From CAJWPI01 sp964571215 (GTDB lineage: Bacteria; Pseudomonadota; Gammaproteobacteria; Magnimaribacterales; Magnimaribacteraceae), in contig CAZMZZ010000002.1 in the NCBI GenBank assembly GCA_964571215.1, forward strand, positions 1 through 64,000: 64,000 nt of DNA, in the 5' to 3' direction. Under the pieces are notes generated by a model. It was not told the DNA's origin and did not search any database. It saw only the letters and a list, made by a program, of their open reading frames with translations. Below are positions 35,797 through 45,955 of the stretch, in pieces. The translations under genes and the position numbers were made by a program. Position 1 is the stretch's first letter. Each line of letters starts with the position of its first letter.

Positions 35797-37008
35797 ATGA
35801 GTGAAGTTGTTGTTGTTGGAGGGGGTCAATCAGCCAGTCAATGTCTTGTTTCTTTAAGATCAGGCAACTATAAAGAATCAATAACTGTTATTGCAGAGGA
35901 AGAACATATTCCTTACCAAAGACCGCCTTTATCAAAAGATTATTTATTAGGAAAAGTTGGCCTTGAAAGGGTTCATACTAAAAATATAGATTTTTATAAA
36001 GACAACGAAATAGAACTTGTTGTTAATAAAACCGTTCAAAGTATAGATAGGGAAAAGAAAACTTTACAACTGAATGATGGAAACATTATTAGTTACGATA
36101 AATTAGTAATTGCTACAGGGAGTAGGGTAAGAAAACTAAACGTAGATGGTTCTGAACTCTCAAACATTCATTATTTAAGAAGCATAAAGGATGCAGACAA
36201 CATTAGGAGTCTAATACAAAACAAAAAGAGTTTAGTAATAGTAGGAGCTGGATACATTGGTCTAGAAGTGGCTGCTGTTGCTAATCAATCAGGTATTTCA
36301 GTAAGTGTTATAGAAATGGCTGATAGAGTGATGAACAGAACTGTAGATCCACTAATTTCAGAATATTATCAAAATCTGCACACCAAAAATGGGGTGAAAA
36401 TATTCCTAAATGCTGCCCTAGAGTCATTCGGAGGAGATGATTCAGTATCAAAGGTTTATTGTACAGACCTAGAAATAGACGCTGATTTTGTTGTTATTGG
36501 AGCTGGTATACTACCTAACCAGGAGTTAGCATCTAAAGCCGGACTAAAGTGTGAAAACGGTATCTGGGTTGACGAATATTGCCAGACTGAAGATAAAGAT
36601 ATTTATGCTTGTGGAGATTGTACAAACCATCCAAATAAAACTCTGCAGTCTAGACTCAGACTAGAATCGGTGCACAACGCTATAGAACAAGGAAAAACTG
36701 TAGCCTCTTCCATACTTGGAGAAAAAACACCCTACAACCAAATTCCTTGGTTTTGGTCTGATCAATATGATCATAAATTGCAAATTGTGGGTCTCTCCGG
36801 CGACCATGATAGGACTATAAAAAGAGAAGGAGAAGGAGAAAAATCTTTTCTACTTTTTTATCTAAAGGAAAATTGTTTAATTGCTGCAGATGCAGTAAAC
36901 AACCCAAAAGATTTTATGGTATGCAAAAAGCTAGTTGCAAATAGAACAAAAATAAGTTCTGATAGCCTTCTTGATGCTTCAGCAGACTTAAAAGAGTTAT
37001 TGAAATGA
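35797..37008 (+). CDS. NAD(P)H-dependent FAD ferredoxin/rubredoxin reductase-like protein
   Basis: A 403-residue flavoprotein. It has an FAD Rossmann motif VVVGGGQSASQ at the N-terminus, the NAD(P)H motif IVGAGYIGLEVAA near residue 150, the FAD-ribose element YACGDC near 268 and a C-terminal reductase domain (about 320-403), as in BphA4- and rubredoxin-reductase-type enzymes. It passes electrons from NAD(P)H to a small iron-sulfur carrier. No [2Fe-2S] ferredoxin gene is adjacent; the rubredoxin at 19812 is a possible partner, which is inference. It overlaps hspQ by 4 bases. Confidence 0.9.
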   Translation: MSEVVVVGGGQSASQCLVSLRSGNYKESITVIAEEEHIPYQRPPLSKDYLLGKVGLERVHTKNIDFYKDNEIELVVNKTVQSIDREKKTLQLNDGNIISYDKLVIATGSRVRKLNVDGSELSNIHYLRSIKDADNIRSLIQNKKSLVIVGAGYIGLEVAAVANQSGISVSVIEMADRVMNRTVDPLISEYYQNLHTKNGVKIFLNAALESFGGDDSVSKVYCTDLEIDADFVVIGAGILPNQELASKAGLKCENGIWVDEYCQTEDKDIYACGDCTNHPNKTLQSRLRLESVHNAIEQGKTVASSILGEKTPYNQIPWFWSDQYDHKLQIVGLSGDHDRTIKREGEGEKSFLLFYLKENCLIAADAVNNPKDFMVCKKLVANRTKISSDSLLDASADLKELLK

Positions 37009-37337
37009 AAGACATTGTTGAAACTGAATATTCTATTGGTCAGGTTGTAAAACATAAATATCTTGATTTTAGGGGTGTAATCTATGATGTAGACCCAGAA
37101 TTTAATAACACAGAAGAATGGTATCAGTCTATACCTAGCGCCATGAGACCAAGAAAAGACCAGCCCTTTTATCATGTATTTGCTGAAAACGATCAGATTT
37201 TCTATTCCGCCTATGTTTCGCAACAAAACTTACTAGTTGATGATAGCAAGTCTCCAGTAGAGCACCCAGATGTAAATGTTTTTTTTGGAGATTTTGATGG
37301 AGAATCTTATAAAATCTTGGACCAAAGCAAAAATTAA
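37005..37337 (+). CDS. hspQ: HspQ (hemimethylated-DNA-binding YccV-domain protein)
   Basis: A 110-residue protein with the conserved IGQVVKHKYLDFRGVIYDVDPEF, then the WY-Q-S element, KDQPFYHVFAEND and the strand YVSQQNLLVDD. In E. coli HspQ is a heat-shock protein that binds hemimethylated DNA and modulates Lon. Its ATG overlaps the stop codon of the reductase gene, so the two are translationally coupled. The stop overlaps that of the convergent aminotransferase. Confidence 0.92.
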   Translation: MKDIVETEYSIGQVVKHKYLDFRGVIYDVDPEFNNTEEWYQSIPSAMRPRKDQPFYHVFAENDQIFYSAYVSQQNLLVDDSKSPVEHPDVNVFFGDFDGESYKILDQSKN

Positions 37338-38560
37338 TTCTCCCCTTTCAGGGTAGCAAGAGATACACAAGTAACAAATATCTCCATAGCTTCTTCAAGT
37401 TCATCGACAGAACAGGCACTTGGTGCCAGCCTTATATTCTCATCTTTAGGATCTACACCATAAGGGTAAGTTGACCCTGCTGGAGTGATTTTAAGGCCTA
37501 AATCTAAAGCCAGTTGAATTGTTTTTTTGGCCAGCCCAGGTTTGGTGTTAAAAGACACAAAATAGCCTCCTGAGGGTTTAGTCCAAGATCCATAGTTTTG
37601 TAAAGATAGCCATTTGTCTACTATCTCAAATTTAGGTCTAATTATCTCAGCGTGTTTCTGCATATGTAATTCTAGGTCTTCATAAGTTTTAAAAAAATTC
37701 TCGTGTCTTGCTTGGTTAACCTTATCTGGTCCAATAGTTACTGAAGAATAGTGTTTCAAAAATAAATCTAAATTATTTTCTGATAAAGCTATAAAGCTTA
37801 CCCCCCCTCCTGCAAAAGTTATTTTTGAAGTTGAAGCAAACGCTACTACTGAATCCAAGTAACCTAGTTCGGTAGCTAAATCAAAAATATTAGGTAATGA
37901 AGTACAAGGTAAGAAGTCGTGGACTGCATAAGCGTTATCCCAAAAAATTTTGAATTCTCCTTCCAGCTGATTATTTAGCTCTAGTAAACCTTTAATACAC
38001 TTTTCGCTGTATATATCTCCTGTTGGATTAGAGTGTTTAGGAACACACCATATTCCCTTAATGGAGCTATCTGCTTTAGATATTTTCTTAATATAGTCTA
38101 TGTCTGGACCTTCTCCTGTTAAAGGAACTGGTATCATATTAATCCCAAACTCTTCGCATAATTTGAAATGCCTGTCATAACCAGGAGATGGACAAAGAAA
38201 GGTTGTTCTTTTATCTAATCCCCAAGAACCCTTTCCAGAACCATGTAAAAAAAGACTCATCAAGTACTGAGACATTAGCGTCAAACTGCTATTTCCTCCA
38301 GCAATGACATTTCTAGAAGGAAATCCTAGGATTTTTGCACCGAGTTCCCTGCAACCAGGCAATCCTTTTAAATTTCCATAATTTCTAATATCTACACCCC
38401 CTGAAACAAAGCTTTTTAATAAAATCCCATCTATCTCGTTTGATAGATCTAATTGAGTATCACTTGGTTTTCCTCTTGTTAGGTCTAAGTTAAAACCCTT
38501 AGATTTCATACCAGAGTACCTTTCTTCAAGCTCTTTTAAGTTATTGAATGAGATGTCCAT
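37334..38560 (-). CDS. PLP-dependent class I aminotransferase (MocR-type aminotransferase domain)
   Basis: From the ATG at 38560 the protein has 408 residues. The N-terminal LDLTRGKPSDTQLDLS is typical of the alanine/aspartate aminotransferase group with a MocR-like aminotransferase domain (PF12897). The Schiff-base lysine lies in TSKITFAGGG, with CVPKHSNPTGD and FWDNAYAVHD contributing cofactor contacts. A longer reading from TTG at 38605 adds 15 residues not seen in the family. Likely an aspartate or alanine transaminase; substrate unproven. Divergent from gcvT. Confidence 0.88.
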   Translation of the reverse strand: MDISFNNLKELEERYSGMKSKGFNLDLTRGKPSDTQLDLSNEIDGILLKSFVSGGVDIRNYGNLKGLPGCRELGAKILGFPSRNVIAGGNSSLTLMSQYLMSLFLHGSGKGSWGLDKRTTFLCPSPGYDRHFKLCEEFGINMIPVPLTGEGPDIDYIKKISKADSSIKGIWCVPKHSNPTGDIYSEKCIKGLLELNNQLEGEFKIFWDNAYAVHDFLPCTSLPNIFDLATELGYLDSVVAFASTSKITFAGGGVSFIALSENNLDLFLKHYSSVTIGPDKVNQARHENFFKTYEDLELHMQKHAEIIRPKFEIVDKWLSLQNYGSWTKPSGGYFVSFNTKPGLAKKTIQLALDLGLKITPAGSTYPYGVDPKDENIRLAPSACSVDELEEAMEIFVTCVSLATLKGEN

Positions 38561-38780
38561 ATTTGCAGTCTGGTGTTTAGAGTTCAAATAATACCACCTT
38601 GCCAATTCTCATTACAGCCTCTTAGCTTGTGTTTAAATATTGATCAATCTTTCTAGCGTAGACAATTGTTAAGAAACATAAAAGTATCAACAATGTTATC
38701 CACAGAATTGGTGGATAAAACTATTTTTTGGGGACCCATTTATTAAAAAAAAGTAAAATGACTCTTAAAAATATTTAGTA
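38561..38780. promoter_or_regulatory. Divergent intergenic region with a DnaA-box-like dyad
   Basis: This gap between the aminotransferase and gcvT is one of the longest in the window. TTATCCACA at 38696-38704 equals the DnaA-box consensus, and GTGGATAA at 38711-38718 forms with it an inverted repeat with 8-base perfect arms and a 7-base spacer. TAAAAT at 38754-38759 could be a -10 for gcvT but lacks a well-spaced -35. No glycine riboswitch features are present. Confidence 0.4.
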
Positions 38781-39869
38781 TTGAATCAAAAAACTACTCT
38801 CTTCGAAACTCATCTTGCTAATGCAGGTAAGATGACTGATTTCAATGGATGGAAATTGCCTTTAAATTTTGGATCTCAAATAGAAGAACATCTAATGGTT
38901 AGAACAAAGTGTGGTGTTTTCGATGTTTCCAATATGACCATCTTGGATTTTAAAGGACCTAGTTGTAAGTCCTTTCTTAGAGAATTATTAGCCAATGACA
39001 TTGAAAGTTTAACGGATAATGCAGATGCAATATATTCGGCAATTCTTAATGCATCGGGGGGGATATTGGATGATCTTATTGTATATAAAATGCCTTTTGG
39101 TTATAGGTTAGTAGTAAATTGTGCTACTAAGGAGAAAGTTATCAGCTGGATAAATCAGCACATAAAAAAGCATTCAGCAGAAATGACCTTAAGAGAAGAT
39201 ATTTCAATGCTTGCTATTCAGGGTCCAAATTTTTTAGAAGTAATTTCTCAATTTCTTTCTAAAAATTTAATAAGCCAACTTAAAGATAAGAAAGCTTTTC
39301 AGGGTGTAATTGAAGATAAGATTTTGGTTAGTAAAACTGGATATACAGGAGAAATGGGGGTGGAGATAATGGTTCCTTCTAAAGAAGTAAAAAAAATCTG
39401 GTTGCTAGCTGTTGAAAGTGGTGCAAATCCATCAGGACTTGGGGCAAGAGACACCCTTAGATTAGAGGCAGGAATGAATCTTTATGGTTTTGAAATGAAC
39501 GATAAGATTTCTCCTCTGGAATGTAATATGGCTTGGACAGTTTCTTTAGAAGATAAAAAAAGGGAATTTATAGGAAAAAAACCATATGAACTAAAAAAAG
39601 AAAAAGGAGACTACCACACCCTAAAAGGTCTTGTGTTTAAAGATAAGAGCATAGTTAGATCCAATCATGAGGTGTTCCTCGATCATAATAAGAATATTAA
39701 AGGTATAGTAACTAGTGGAACTTATTCACCAACACTGAAAAAATGCATAGCTTTAGCTAGAATACCCCCTACTGACAAAAAGAATTGCTTTTCAGAAGTT
39801 AGAGGAAAAATAATTGAAGCTTCAATAGGTAAACCAAGGTTTGTTAAAGAAGGAAAAATAGTTTTTTAA
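38781..39869 (+). CDS. gcvT: Glycine cleavage system T protein (aminomethyltransferase)
   Basis: A 362-residue tetrahydrofolate-dependent enzyme that releases ammonia and forms 5,10-methylene-THF from the aminomethyl-lipoyl H protein. Conserved features are DFNGWKLPLNFGSQ, FDVSNMT, the folate-site Asp in YTGEMGVE and LGARDTLRLEAGMNLYG. The start is TTG at 38781: the following NQKTTLFETH aligns with E. coli AQQTPLYEQH, and no ATG is available. No Shine-Dalgarno is seen. First gene of gcvT-gcvH-gcvP. Confidence 0.95.
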   Translation: MNQKTTLFETHLANAGKMTDFNGWKLPLNFGSQIEEHLMVRTKCGVFDVSNMTILDFKGPSCKSFLRELLANDIESLTDNADAIYSAILNASGGILDDLIVYKMPFGYRLVVNCATKEKVISWINQHIKKHSAEMTLREDISMLAIQGPNFLEVISQFLSKNLISQLKDKKAFQGVIEDKILVSKTGYTGEMGVEIMVPSKEVKKIWLLAVESGANPSGLGARDTLRLEAGMNLYGFEMNDKISPLECNMAWTVSLEDKKREFIGKKPYELKKEKGDYHTLKGLVFKDKSIVRSNHEVFLDHNKNIKGIVTSGTYSPTLKKCIALARIPPTDKKNCFSEVRGKIIEASIGKPRFVKEGKIVF

Positions 39870-39881
39870 GGACAAAAATTC

Positions 39882-40268
39882 ATGCAAGACATACCCAAAG
39901 ACTATAAATTTTTATCTAGCCACGAATGGGCAAAAGAAGAAGAAAGCTCAATAGTTGTCATAGGTATTAGTGATTATGCTCAAGAACAGCTTGGGGATAT
40001 TGTTTTTGTGGAACTTCCGGAGTTAGACTCAGAAGTCAACCAAGGGGATGAAATAGCTGTTATTGAATCTGTAAAAGCAGCTTCAGAAATTTACTCGCCT
40101 GTTAGCGGCAGAATAATAGACATTAACTCTTCTTTGGAAGACTCTCCAGAAATTATAAATTCTTCTCCCTTTGAGGAAGGTTGGTTTTTTAAGTTAGAAG
40201 CAACTGATAAATCTGAACTTGAAAATTTACTTTCACCAGAAGAGTACAGTGAGCATTGTGAAGACTGA
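39882..40268 (+). CDS. gcvH: Glycine cleavage system H protein
   Basis: A 128-residue lipoyl carrier that shuttles the methylamine group from GcvP to GcvT. The lipoylated lysine is Lys65 in ESVKAASE, with the family start YKFLSSHEWA and the GISDYAQEQLGDIVFVELP segment. 12 bases after gcvT and 4 before gcvP, so the three are a stoichiometric operon. Confidence 0.96.
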   Translation: MQDIPKDYKFLSSHEWAKEEESSIVVIGISDYAQEQLGDIVFVELPELDSEVNQGDEIAVIESVKAASEIYSPVSGRIIDINSSLEDSPEIINSSPFEEGWFFKLEATDKSELENLLSPEEYSEHCED

Positions 40269-40272
40269 TTGA

Positions 40273-43128
40273 ATGTCTGAATCTAATAAAACTTCATCCC
40301 AAAATCTTTCTTCTGCTTTAAAGTCATTTTCCTCCAGACACATAGGATTAACAGACATAGAAAGCATAGAAATGCTTGAAAAGCTTGGCTATTCGTCTCA
40401 CAAAGAGTTTATTAAAAAGGTTGTACCTAAAGATATTCTTAACAACTCTAGTTTACATTTAGAAGAAGGGGTTTCTGAAGAGAAAGCTTTAAAACAACTA
40501 AAAGATATAGCTTCGAAGAACAGCCTGCGTCACTCTTTTATAGGACAAGGTTACTACAACACCCTTACGCCCAAGGTTATCTTGAGAAATGTTCTTGAAA
40601 ACCCAGGTTGGTATACTTCCTACACTCCTTATCAGCCCGAAATCTCACAAGGTAGACTTGAAGCTTTAATAAACTTTCAAACAATGGTCAGTGACCTAAC
40701 TGGCTTAGATATTTCTAATGCTTCTTTATTAGATGAATCTACTGCTGCTGCAGAAGCTATGACTTTAGCTAAAAGAGTTTCAAAATCCACCTCCAATAAT
40801 TTCTTCATTGATGAGCTTTGTTTTCCACAAACCATTAGAGTTATTCAAACAAGAGCGAGACCTTTAAACATAAATATAATAATAGGACCTTCGTCTTCGT
40901 GTATAAAAGAAGATTATTTTGGAGCTATATTTCAATACCCAAATGCACAAGGTGAAATTAATTCTTTTTCCCAAGAAATAGATAATTCTAAAAAAAATAA
41001 AGCTCTGACAATTTTAGCGACTGATCTTTTAGCTCTATGTTTGTTGAAATCACCTGGAGAGTTAAAAGCTGATATAGCCATTGGCTCTTCTCAAAGATTT
41101 GGGGTTCCAATGGGTTGTGGAGGGCCGCATGCAGCATTTATGTCTGTAAAGAAGGAATTTAGAAGATTTTTACCTGGCAGACTTGTGGGTGCTTCCGTAG
41201 ATCAAAAAGGAAAGATAGCATACAGATTGGCCCTACAAACAAGAGAGCAACATATAAGAAGAGAGAAGGCCACTAGTAATATATGCACAGCCCAGGCTTT
41301 GTTAGCTATTATGGCAGGATTCTATGGAGTCTATCATGGGCCTAGTGGGTTAAAATCTATAGCAAAAGAAGTCAATAAAAATACCATAAAATTAGCAAAA
41401 TTATTAGAGAATGAAGGGTATAAACTAAAAACTAAGCAATTTTTTGACACAATAGTTATAGATTCGGGTAACAAAACATCCTCTTTAATTAAGTCTGCTT
41501 CAGACAAAGGCATTAATCTAAGGGAGATAGATAGAAGTTGCATAGGAATATCTTTAGATGAAAGTGTCGACGAAGAAGTTTTAAACAATATTCTTTCCAT
41601 ATTTTCAGTTAAATCTACTAATAAAGTTAAACCAGAAACTGCTTCTATCCCCAAAGATCTACTCAGATCAAGTAAATATCTTGAGCACCCTGTTTTCAAT
41701 TCCTATCATTCAGAAACTGAGATGTTGCGCTATATAAAAAGGCTTTGCGAAAAGGATATGGCTCTTGATAGAGCAATGATTCCCTTGGGTTCTTGTACCA
41801 TGAAATTAAATGCCACAGCAGAAATGCTACCAGTCAGCTGGCCAGAATTCTCTTCGATTCACCCCTTTGCTCCAAAAGAACAAACTCTTGGATATGAACA
41901 ACTAACTAGAGAATTAGAAAAACAATTAGCGACAATTACGGGTTATTCAAAGATTTCTTTACAACCAAATGCCGGTTCACAGGGAGAATACGCCGGACTG
42001 TTAGCAATTGCTGCTTTTCATGAGAGTAAGGGAGACAACAAGAGGAACATATGTCTTATACCGGTATCTGCTCATGGAACTAACCCAGCTTCAGCACAAA
42101 TGGTCGGTATGAAAATTGTTCCTGTTAATTGCGATAAAGATGGAAACATAGATTTAAAAGATTTAGAAGAAAAATCAAAAAAAAATGCTGAAAACCTCTC
42201 GTCAATTATGATCACCTACCCATCTACCCACGGTGTATTTGAAACAACTGTAAGGAAAGTGTGTGAGATTGTGCATAAATATGGAGGTCAAGTTTATATA
42301 GATGGTGCAAATCTAAATGCTATGGTTGGTCTATGCTACCCAGGAGAATTTGGAGGGGATGTTTCTCACCTAAATTTACATAAGACTTTTTGCATTCCAC
42401 ATGGAGGAGGCGGTCCTGGCGTGGGTCCAATTGGGGTTGGAAAACATTTAAAAGACTTTCTTCCTGGAAATCATTTTAAGGAATCTCCTGTCGGACCAGT
42501 AAGTGCTACAGAGTGGGGAAGCGCTAGCATACTTCCTATTAGCTGGATGTATATCAAAATGATGGGGGCTTCTGGATTAAGAAAAGCAACAGAGACAGCT
42601 ATCCTTAATGCAAACTATATAGCTCACCGCTTAAAAAAGCATTTTCAAATTCTCTATAAAGGTGAAAACAGCTTAGTAGCACATGAATGCATAATTGATG
42701 TAAGAAGTTTTAAAGAAAGTGCAGATATAGATGTTGAGGATATTGCTAAAAGACTAATAGATTATGGCTTCCATGCTCCAACCATGTCTTGGCCAGTAGC
42801 AGGAACTTTAATGATAGAGCCTACTGAGAGCGAATCTAAGGCTGAACTAGATAGATTTTGTGAAGCTATGATACAAATTAGAAAAGAAATCAAGAGAGTG
42901 GAAACTGGAGATTTAGATAAATTAGATAATATGTTAAAAAACGCGCCTCATTCTGCTGAGCATGTCTCTGCTGATGTTTGGACTCATCCTTACTCCAGAT
43001 CAGAAGCAGCCTTCCCTGTTGATAGTCTCAGACATGATAAATATTGGTGTCCAGTTAGTAGGGTAGATAATGTTTATGGGGATAGGAATTTGGTCTGTAG
43101 CTGCCCTCCAATGGAAGAGTTTATATAG
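40273..43128 (+). CDS. gcvP: Glycine dehydrogenase (decarboxylating), single-chain P protein
   Basis: A 951-residue PLP enzyme decarboxylating glycine. The single-chain form joins the P1 half ([20 protein letters not shown]) and the P2 half. The cofactor lysine is in [17 protein letters not shown] near residue 703, and [13 protein letters not shown] and [11 protein letters not shown] mark the second half. Length matches E. coli GcvP (957). With T and H it forms the complete glycine-specific set; the L protein is encoded elsewhere. The end overlaps the convergent HAD gene by 8 bases. Confidence 0.96.
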   Translation: MSESNKTSSQNLSSALKSFSSRHIGLTDIESIEMLEKLGYSSHKEFIKKVVPKDILNNSSLHLEEGVSEEKALKQLKDIASKNSLRHSFIGQGYYNTLTPKVILRNVLENPGWYTSYTPYQPEISQGRLEALINFQTMVSDLTGLDISNASLLDESTAAAEAMTLAKRVSKSTSNNFFIDELCFPQTIRVIQTRARPLNINIIIGPSSSCIKEDYFGAIFQYPNAQGEINSFSQEIDNSKKNKALTILATDLLALCLLKSPGELKADIAIGSSQRFGVPMGCGGPHAAFMSVKKEFRRFLPGRLVGASVDQKGKIAYRLALQTREQHIRREKATSNICTAQALLAIMAGFYGVYHGPSGLKSIAKEVNKNTIKLAKLLENEGYKLKTKQFFDTIVIDSGNKTSSLIKSASDKGINLREIDRSCIGISLDESVDEEVLNNILSIFSVKSTNKVKPETASIPKDLLRSSKYLEHPVFNSYHSETEMLRYIKRLCEKDMALDRAMIPLGSCTMKLNATAEMLPVSWPEFSSIHPFAPKEQTLGYEQLTRELEKQLATITGYSKISLQPNAGSQGEYAGLLAIAAFHESKGDNKRNICLIPVSAHGTNPASAQMVGMKIVPVNCDKDGNIDLKDLEEKSKKNAENLSSIMITYPSTHGVFETTVRKVCEIVHKYGGQVYIDGANLNAMVGLCYPGEFGGDVSHLNLHKTFCIPHGGGGPGVGPIGVGKHLKDFLPGNHFKESPVGPVSATEWGSASILPISWMYIKMMGASGLRKATETAILNANYIAHRLKKHFQILYKGENSLVAHECIIDVRSFKESADIDVEDIAKRLIDYGFHAPTMSWPVAGTLMIEPTESESKAELDRFCEAMIQIRKEIKRVETGDLDKLDNMLKNAPHSAEHVSADVWTHPYSRSEAAFPVDSLRHDKYWCPVSRVDNVYGDRNLVCSCPPMEEFI

Positions 43129-43774
43129 ACCTTTCAATTGTTTTCCACTCCCTATTAGAACTTATTTCTTTTAACTTCTTATCTGGGTTTACTGCGGTAG
43201 GGAGATCAGCAAACTCTAGCAAAGGCAGGTCATGGATAGAATCAGAATAAGCTATCTTATAAAGATTGGAGTCAATTTGATTTTCTTGAATCCAGCTTTT
43301 TACTCTTCTAACCTTTTCTTTCCCAAAATTAGGATGCCCAAGTATTTCACCGGTATAAATACCATTTCTGATCTCTGGATCTGTACCAAAACATGTATTA
43401 ATGCCAAGCAAAGAAGATATTTCTTTCACTAGAAAACTAAGAGTTCCAGATACTACCAAACATAAGTCTTTAGAATGTTTTTGCAAAAGATCTTTTGTCA
43501 CTGTATCTGAAAACCTCTCTAGAATTTGTTCTGAAAAAGGCTTTATATACTTACTAATCTCTTGCACAGACCTTCCTTTTATTGGCTCGAGCAACAAATA
43601 GACATAGGAATGTACATCTAACCTTCCTTTTCTATACTCAGTTGTATAAGCATCTAATTGTTCTAAATAATAGCTGTCTCTAATTAAACCCCTGGTCCTT
43701 AAAAAATCTATCCAAGCCTTCTCTGAATCTCCTGCGATAAGTGTGTCGTCAAGATCAAACAAAATTAAATTCAT
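43121..43774 (-). CDS. HAD-superfamily hydrolase, subfamily IB
   Basis: A 217-residue phosphatase of the SerB-like IB group. Motif I is [16 protein letters not shown] with the nucleophile and general-acid Asp, motif II is VVSGT, and motif III/IV is [15 protein letters not shown]. It resembles YfhB-type phosphatases more than SerB itself. The substrate is unknown; phosphoserine, lipid phosphates or histidinol phosphate are possible. The last would complement the monofunctional hisB but there is no direct evidence. Confidence 0.88.
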   Translation of the reverse strand: MNLILFDLDDTLIAGDSEKAWIDFLRTRGLIRDSYYLEQLDAYTTEYRKGRLDVHSYVYLLLEPIKGRSVQEISKYIKPFSEQILERFSDTVTKDLLQKHSKDLCLVVSGTLSFLVKEISSLLGINTCFGTDPEIRNGIYTGEILGHPNFGKEKVRRVKSWIQENQIDSNLYKIAYSDSIHDLPLLEFADLPTAVNPDKKLKEISSNREWKTIERSI

Positions 43775-43836
43775 AAAAATATATTCTTATTTTAGTATTA
43801 TAGTTTGAAACTTCTGAGCTTTTTAAGAGATAAATA

Positions 43837-44340
43837 TTGTTCAACCAACAGTCCTATAGACCTAATGTTGCCATAATAATAGTCAATAAGTATGGCCAGG
43901 TCTTATGGTGCAAAAGAAAGAGTGATGATGGATGGCAATTTCCTCAAGGAGGAATAGATAAAAAAGAAACCCCAAAGGAAGCTATATTAAGAGAAACTGA
44001 GGAAGAGGTGGGTCTTAAGAGAGAAGACTTAAAAATTATTTATGAATCTAAAAAATGGTATAGATATGAAGTGCCGGAAGAAAGAAGGCCTTCTTATTTC
44101 ATATCTAAAAATAAGTTTTTAGGCCAAGAACAAAAATGGTTCTTAGCTGAGTTGCTATCTGAAGATTCAAATATTAACCTCAAATCTTCTAACACTATTG
44201 AATTCAAGAAATGGAACTGGGTCAGCTATTGGTACCCGTTGAGTTCGGTGATATGGTTTAAGAAAACAGTCTACAGACAAGCTTTACAAGAACTTTTGCC
44301 TTCCTATTTATCATTTATGTCTGGGAAAAATGCTAAGTAG
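43837..44340 (+). CDS. rppH: RNA pyrophosphohydrolase RppH
   Basis: A 167-residue Nudix enzyme that removes pyrophosphate from the 5' end of mRNA and so triggers decay. The Nudix box runs from GGIDKKETPKEA to RETEEEVGL (about residues 37-58), flanked by WQFPQ and by the RppH-specific GQEQKWFL and WVSYWYP. The start is TTG at 43837: QQSYRPNVAI aligns with E. coli DDGYRPNVGI and there is no nearby ATG. Elsewhere in this class rppH lies close to lgt and thyA, as here. Confidence 0.94.
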   Translation: MFNQQSYRPNVAIIIVNKYGQVLWCKRKSDDGWQFPQGGIDKKETPKEAILRETEEEVGLKREDLKIIYESKKWYRYEVPEERRPSYFISKNKFLGQEQKWFLAELLSEDSNINLKSSNTIEFKKWNWVSYWYPLSSVIWFKKTVYRQALQELLPSYLSFMSGKNAK

Positions 44341-45109
44341 TAAACCTAAAATCCTTGCTGTTCAGTTTTTTTCCATTTTTTGCATAGTTTTGTTCAGTAA
44401 TCTCATAATCCCCCTCAGAATTAAAAGAGAATAGGGTTGTTGACCTAGTTCCATAGACTTCTGATTTAATAAAACGGAAAGGTATCTCCTCTTGCTTGTC
44501 TTGTTCGTTATTTTCTAATAAGAAATTTTCTTGAGGGCTTTGATCAGATTTCATAAATTCAATAGCCTTTCTCGACTCGAATGGGTTTTTTGCAAGCTCT
44601 TCAAAATCTCTTTTTGTTTTTTTTACCTTTTCTGTAGGACTGTTTAAATTATTATTAGCTAGAATATGTATTCCTTCAGTTAAGTGAATGGGTTTGGGGT
44701 GTCTGTTTGAGAAGTAGAGTATTTTCTTTTTGGTACCTAAGAGAAGATTAAAACCCTCGTAATGATTTTTATTTAGATTAGATAAGTAATCTTCGGCAGA
44801 GACAGAATCTTCTGTTAAATAATTAGAGACTAACTCTCCGCGAGAAGTGGTGAATTTCTTTTCTTTTCTTTCTCTAAAGTTGGTTATAGCAGCAAACTTG
44901 CCATTTTTTGTAACTCCAAACCAAGTGCCCCCTCCCAATTGATCTAGACCTGAAAGTATGTTGTTATTGGTGCCCCACCACCGCATAGACAAAGTCGGTC
45001 TATCATAAAATTCGTCTCTATTAGCTAAGAGAATGAACTCTTTTTCTGAAGAATTCTTTTGTTGAAAAAAAGGAGACTGATCCTTAAATGAAAAAACTAT
45101 CAAACACAT
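44333..45109 (-). CDS. NRDE (TANGO2-like) family protein
   Basis: A 258-residue protein with the family start MCLIVFSF, the eponymous NRDE in LLANRDEFYDRP (near residues 28-39), GGGTWFGVTKNGKFAAITNFR and STTLFSF in the C-terminal part. The N-terminal Cys2 resembles an Ntn-hydrolase nucleophile position. TANGO2 relatives are linked to haem trafficking, but the function in bacteria is not established. Convergent with rppH (8-base overlap) and divergent from the permease gene. Confidence 0.88.
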   Translation of the reverse strand: MCLIVFSFKDQSPFFQQKNSSEKEFILLANRDEFYDRPTLSMRWWGTNNNILSGLDQLGGGTWFGVTKNGKFAAITNFRERKEKKFTTSRGELVSNYLTEDSVSAEDYLSNLNKNHYEGFNLLLGTKKKILYFSNRHPKPIHLTEGIHILANNNLNSPTEKVKKTKRDFEELAKNPFESRKAIEFMKSDQSPQENFLLENNEQDKQEEIPFRFIKSEVYGTRSTTLFSFNSEGDYEITEQNYAKNGKKLNSKDFRFTT

Positions 45110-45148
45110 CTAAAAATTTAGTTTATGAACTCCTTTCAATAATAGATA

Positions 45149-45952
45149 ATGGATTATTCTCAAGTGATTGATCTTTTTTTATATCTACTCTTAGGTACCT
45201 GTTCAGGTATTTTAGCAGGTCTATTTGGGATAGGAGGTGGAATTATAGTTATTCCTGCCTTCTTTTATATATTTTCTTCTATAGGGGTTTCTCAAGACAT
45301 ACTTTCCCATATGGTTTTAGGAACTTCTCTGGGAGTAATAGTTTTTAGTTCTGCTGCCTCAACCCTCTCCCACCACAACAGAAAAGGAGTTAGATGGAAA
45401 CTCATTAAGATACTAGCCCCAAGTATATGTTTAGGTTCGGCTTTAGGTGGCATAACTGCCGGGGCTCTTTCTAGTATTACCTTGCAAAGTCTTGTAGCGC
45501 TTTTCCTTATACTTTCTTCAGTGCAAATGATCTTCGAATTTCCACCACCAAAAAAAAATCCAAGAACAAGTATTTTAGGTCCGATAGTAGTAGGCGGAGG
45601 AATTGGCTGGTTGTCTGGAATTTTTGGTATCGGAGGAGGAATTTTCTCCGTTTCTTATTTCTACCATAGGGGTCTACAGATGAAACAAGCCATAGGATCC
45701 TCTGCTGCCTGTGGTATACCCATAGCGTTAGCTGGCTCTATTTCTTATATGTTAGTGGGTAGTGGGCAAAGTAATTTACCAGATCAATCTTTCGGATATG
45801 TATACTTACCGGCCGCTTGTCTAGTAGGACTTGCAAGCGCTTTTACTGCACCTGTGGGAGCGAAAATCGCACATAGAATGAAGCAGAAAAAACTAAGAAT
45901 AGCTTTTGCATTTATTGTAATTCTTATGGGTATTAATCTTCTCTTAAGATAA
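45149..45952 (+). CDS. TSUP-family permease (TauE/SafE type)
   Basis: A 267-residue membrane protein with about eight segments and the family's two related halves, each with a G-x-F-G-I-G-G-G motif (GLFGIGGGIIV near residue 27 and GIFGIGGGIFS near residue 160). Members export sulfite or organosulfonates, or take up related anions; the substrate here is unknown. It is followed by the two-gene Na+/solute symporter with a 3-base gap. Confidence 0.9.
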   Translation: MDYSQVIDLFLYLLLGTCSGILAGLFGIGGGIIVIPAFFYIFSSIGVSQDILSHMVLGTSLGVIVFSSAASTLSHHNRKGVRWKLIKILAPSICLGSALGGITAGALSSITLQSLVALFLILSSVQMIFEFPPPKKNPRTSILGPIVVGGGIGWLSGIFGIGGGIFSVSYFYHRGLQMKQAIGSSAACGIPIALAGSISYMLVGSGQSNLPDQSFGYVYLPAACLVGLASAFTAPVGAKIAHRMKQKKLRIAFAFIVILMGINLLLR

Positions 45953-45955
45953 ATT

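Noticed and set aside
38606..38780. Glycine riboswitch before gcvT
   Set aside because: The gap has none of the paired aptamer motifs; only the DnaA-box-like dyad is visible.
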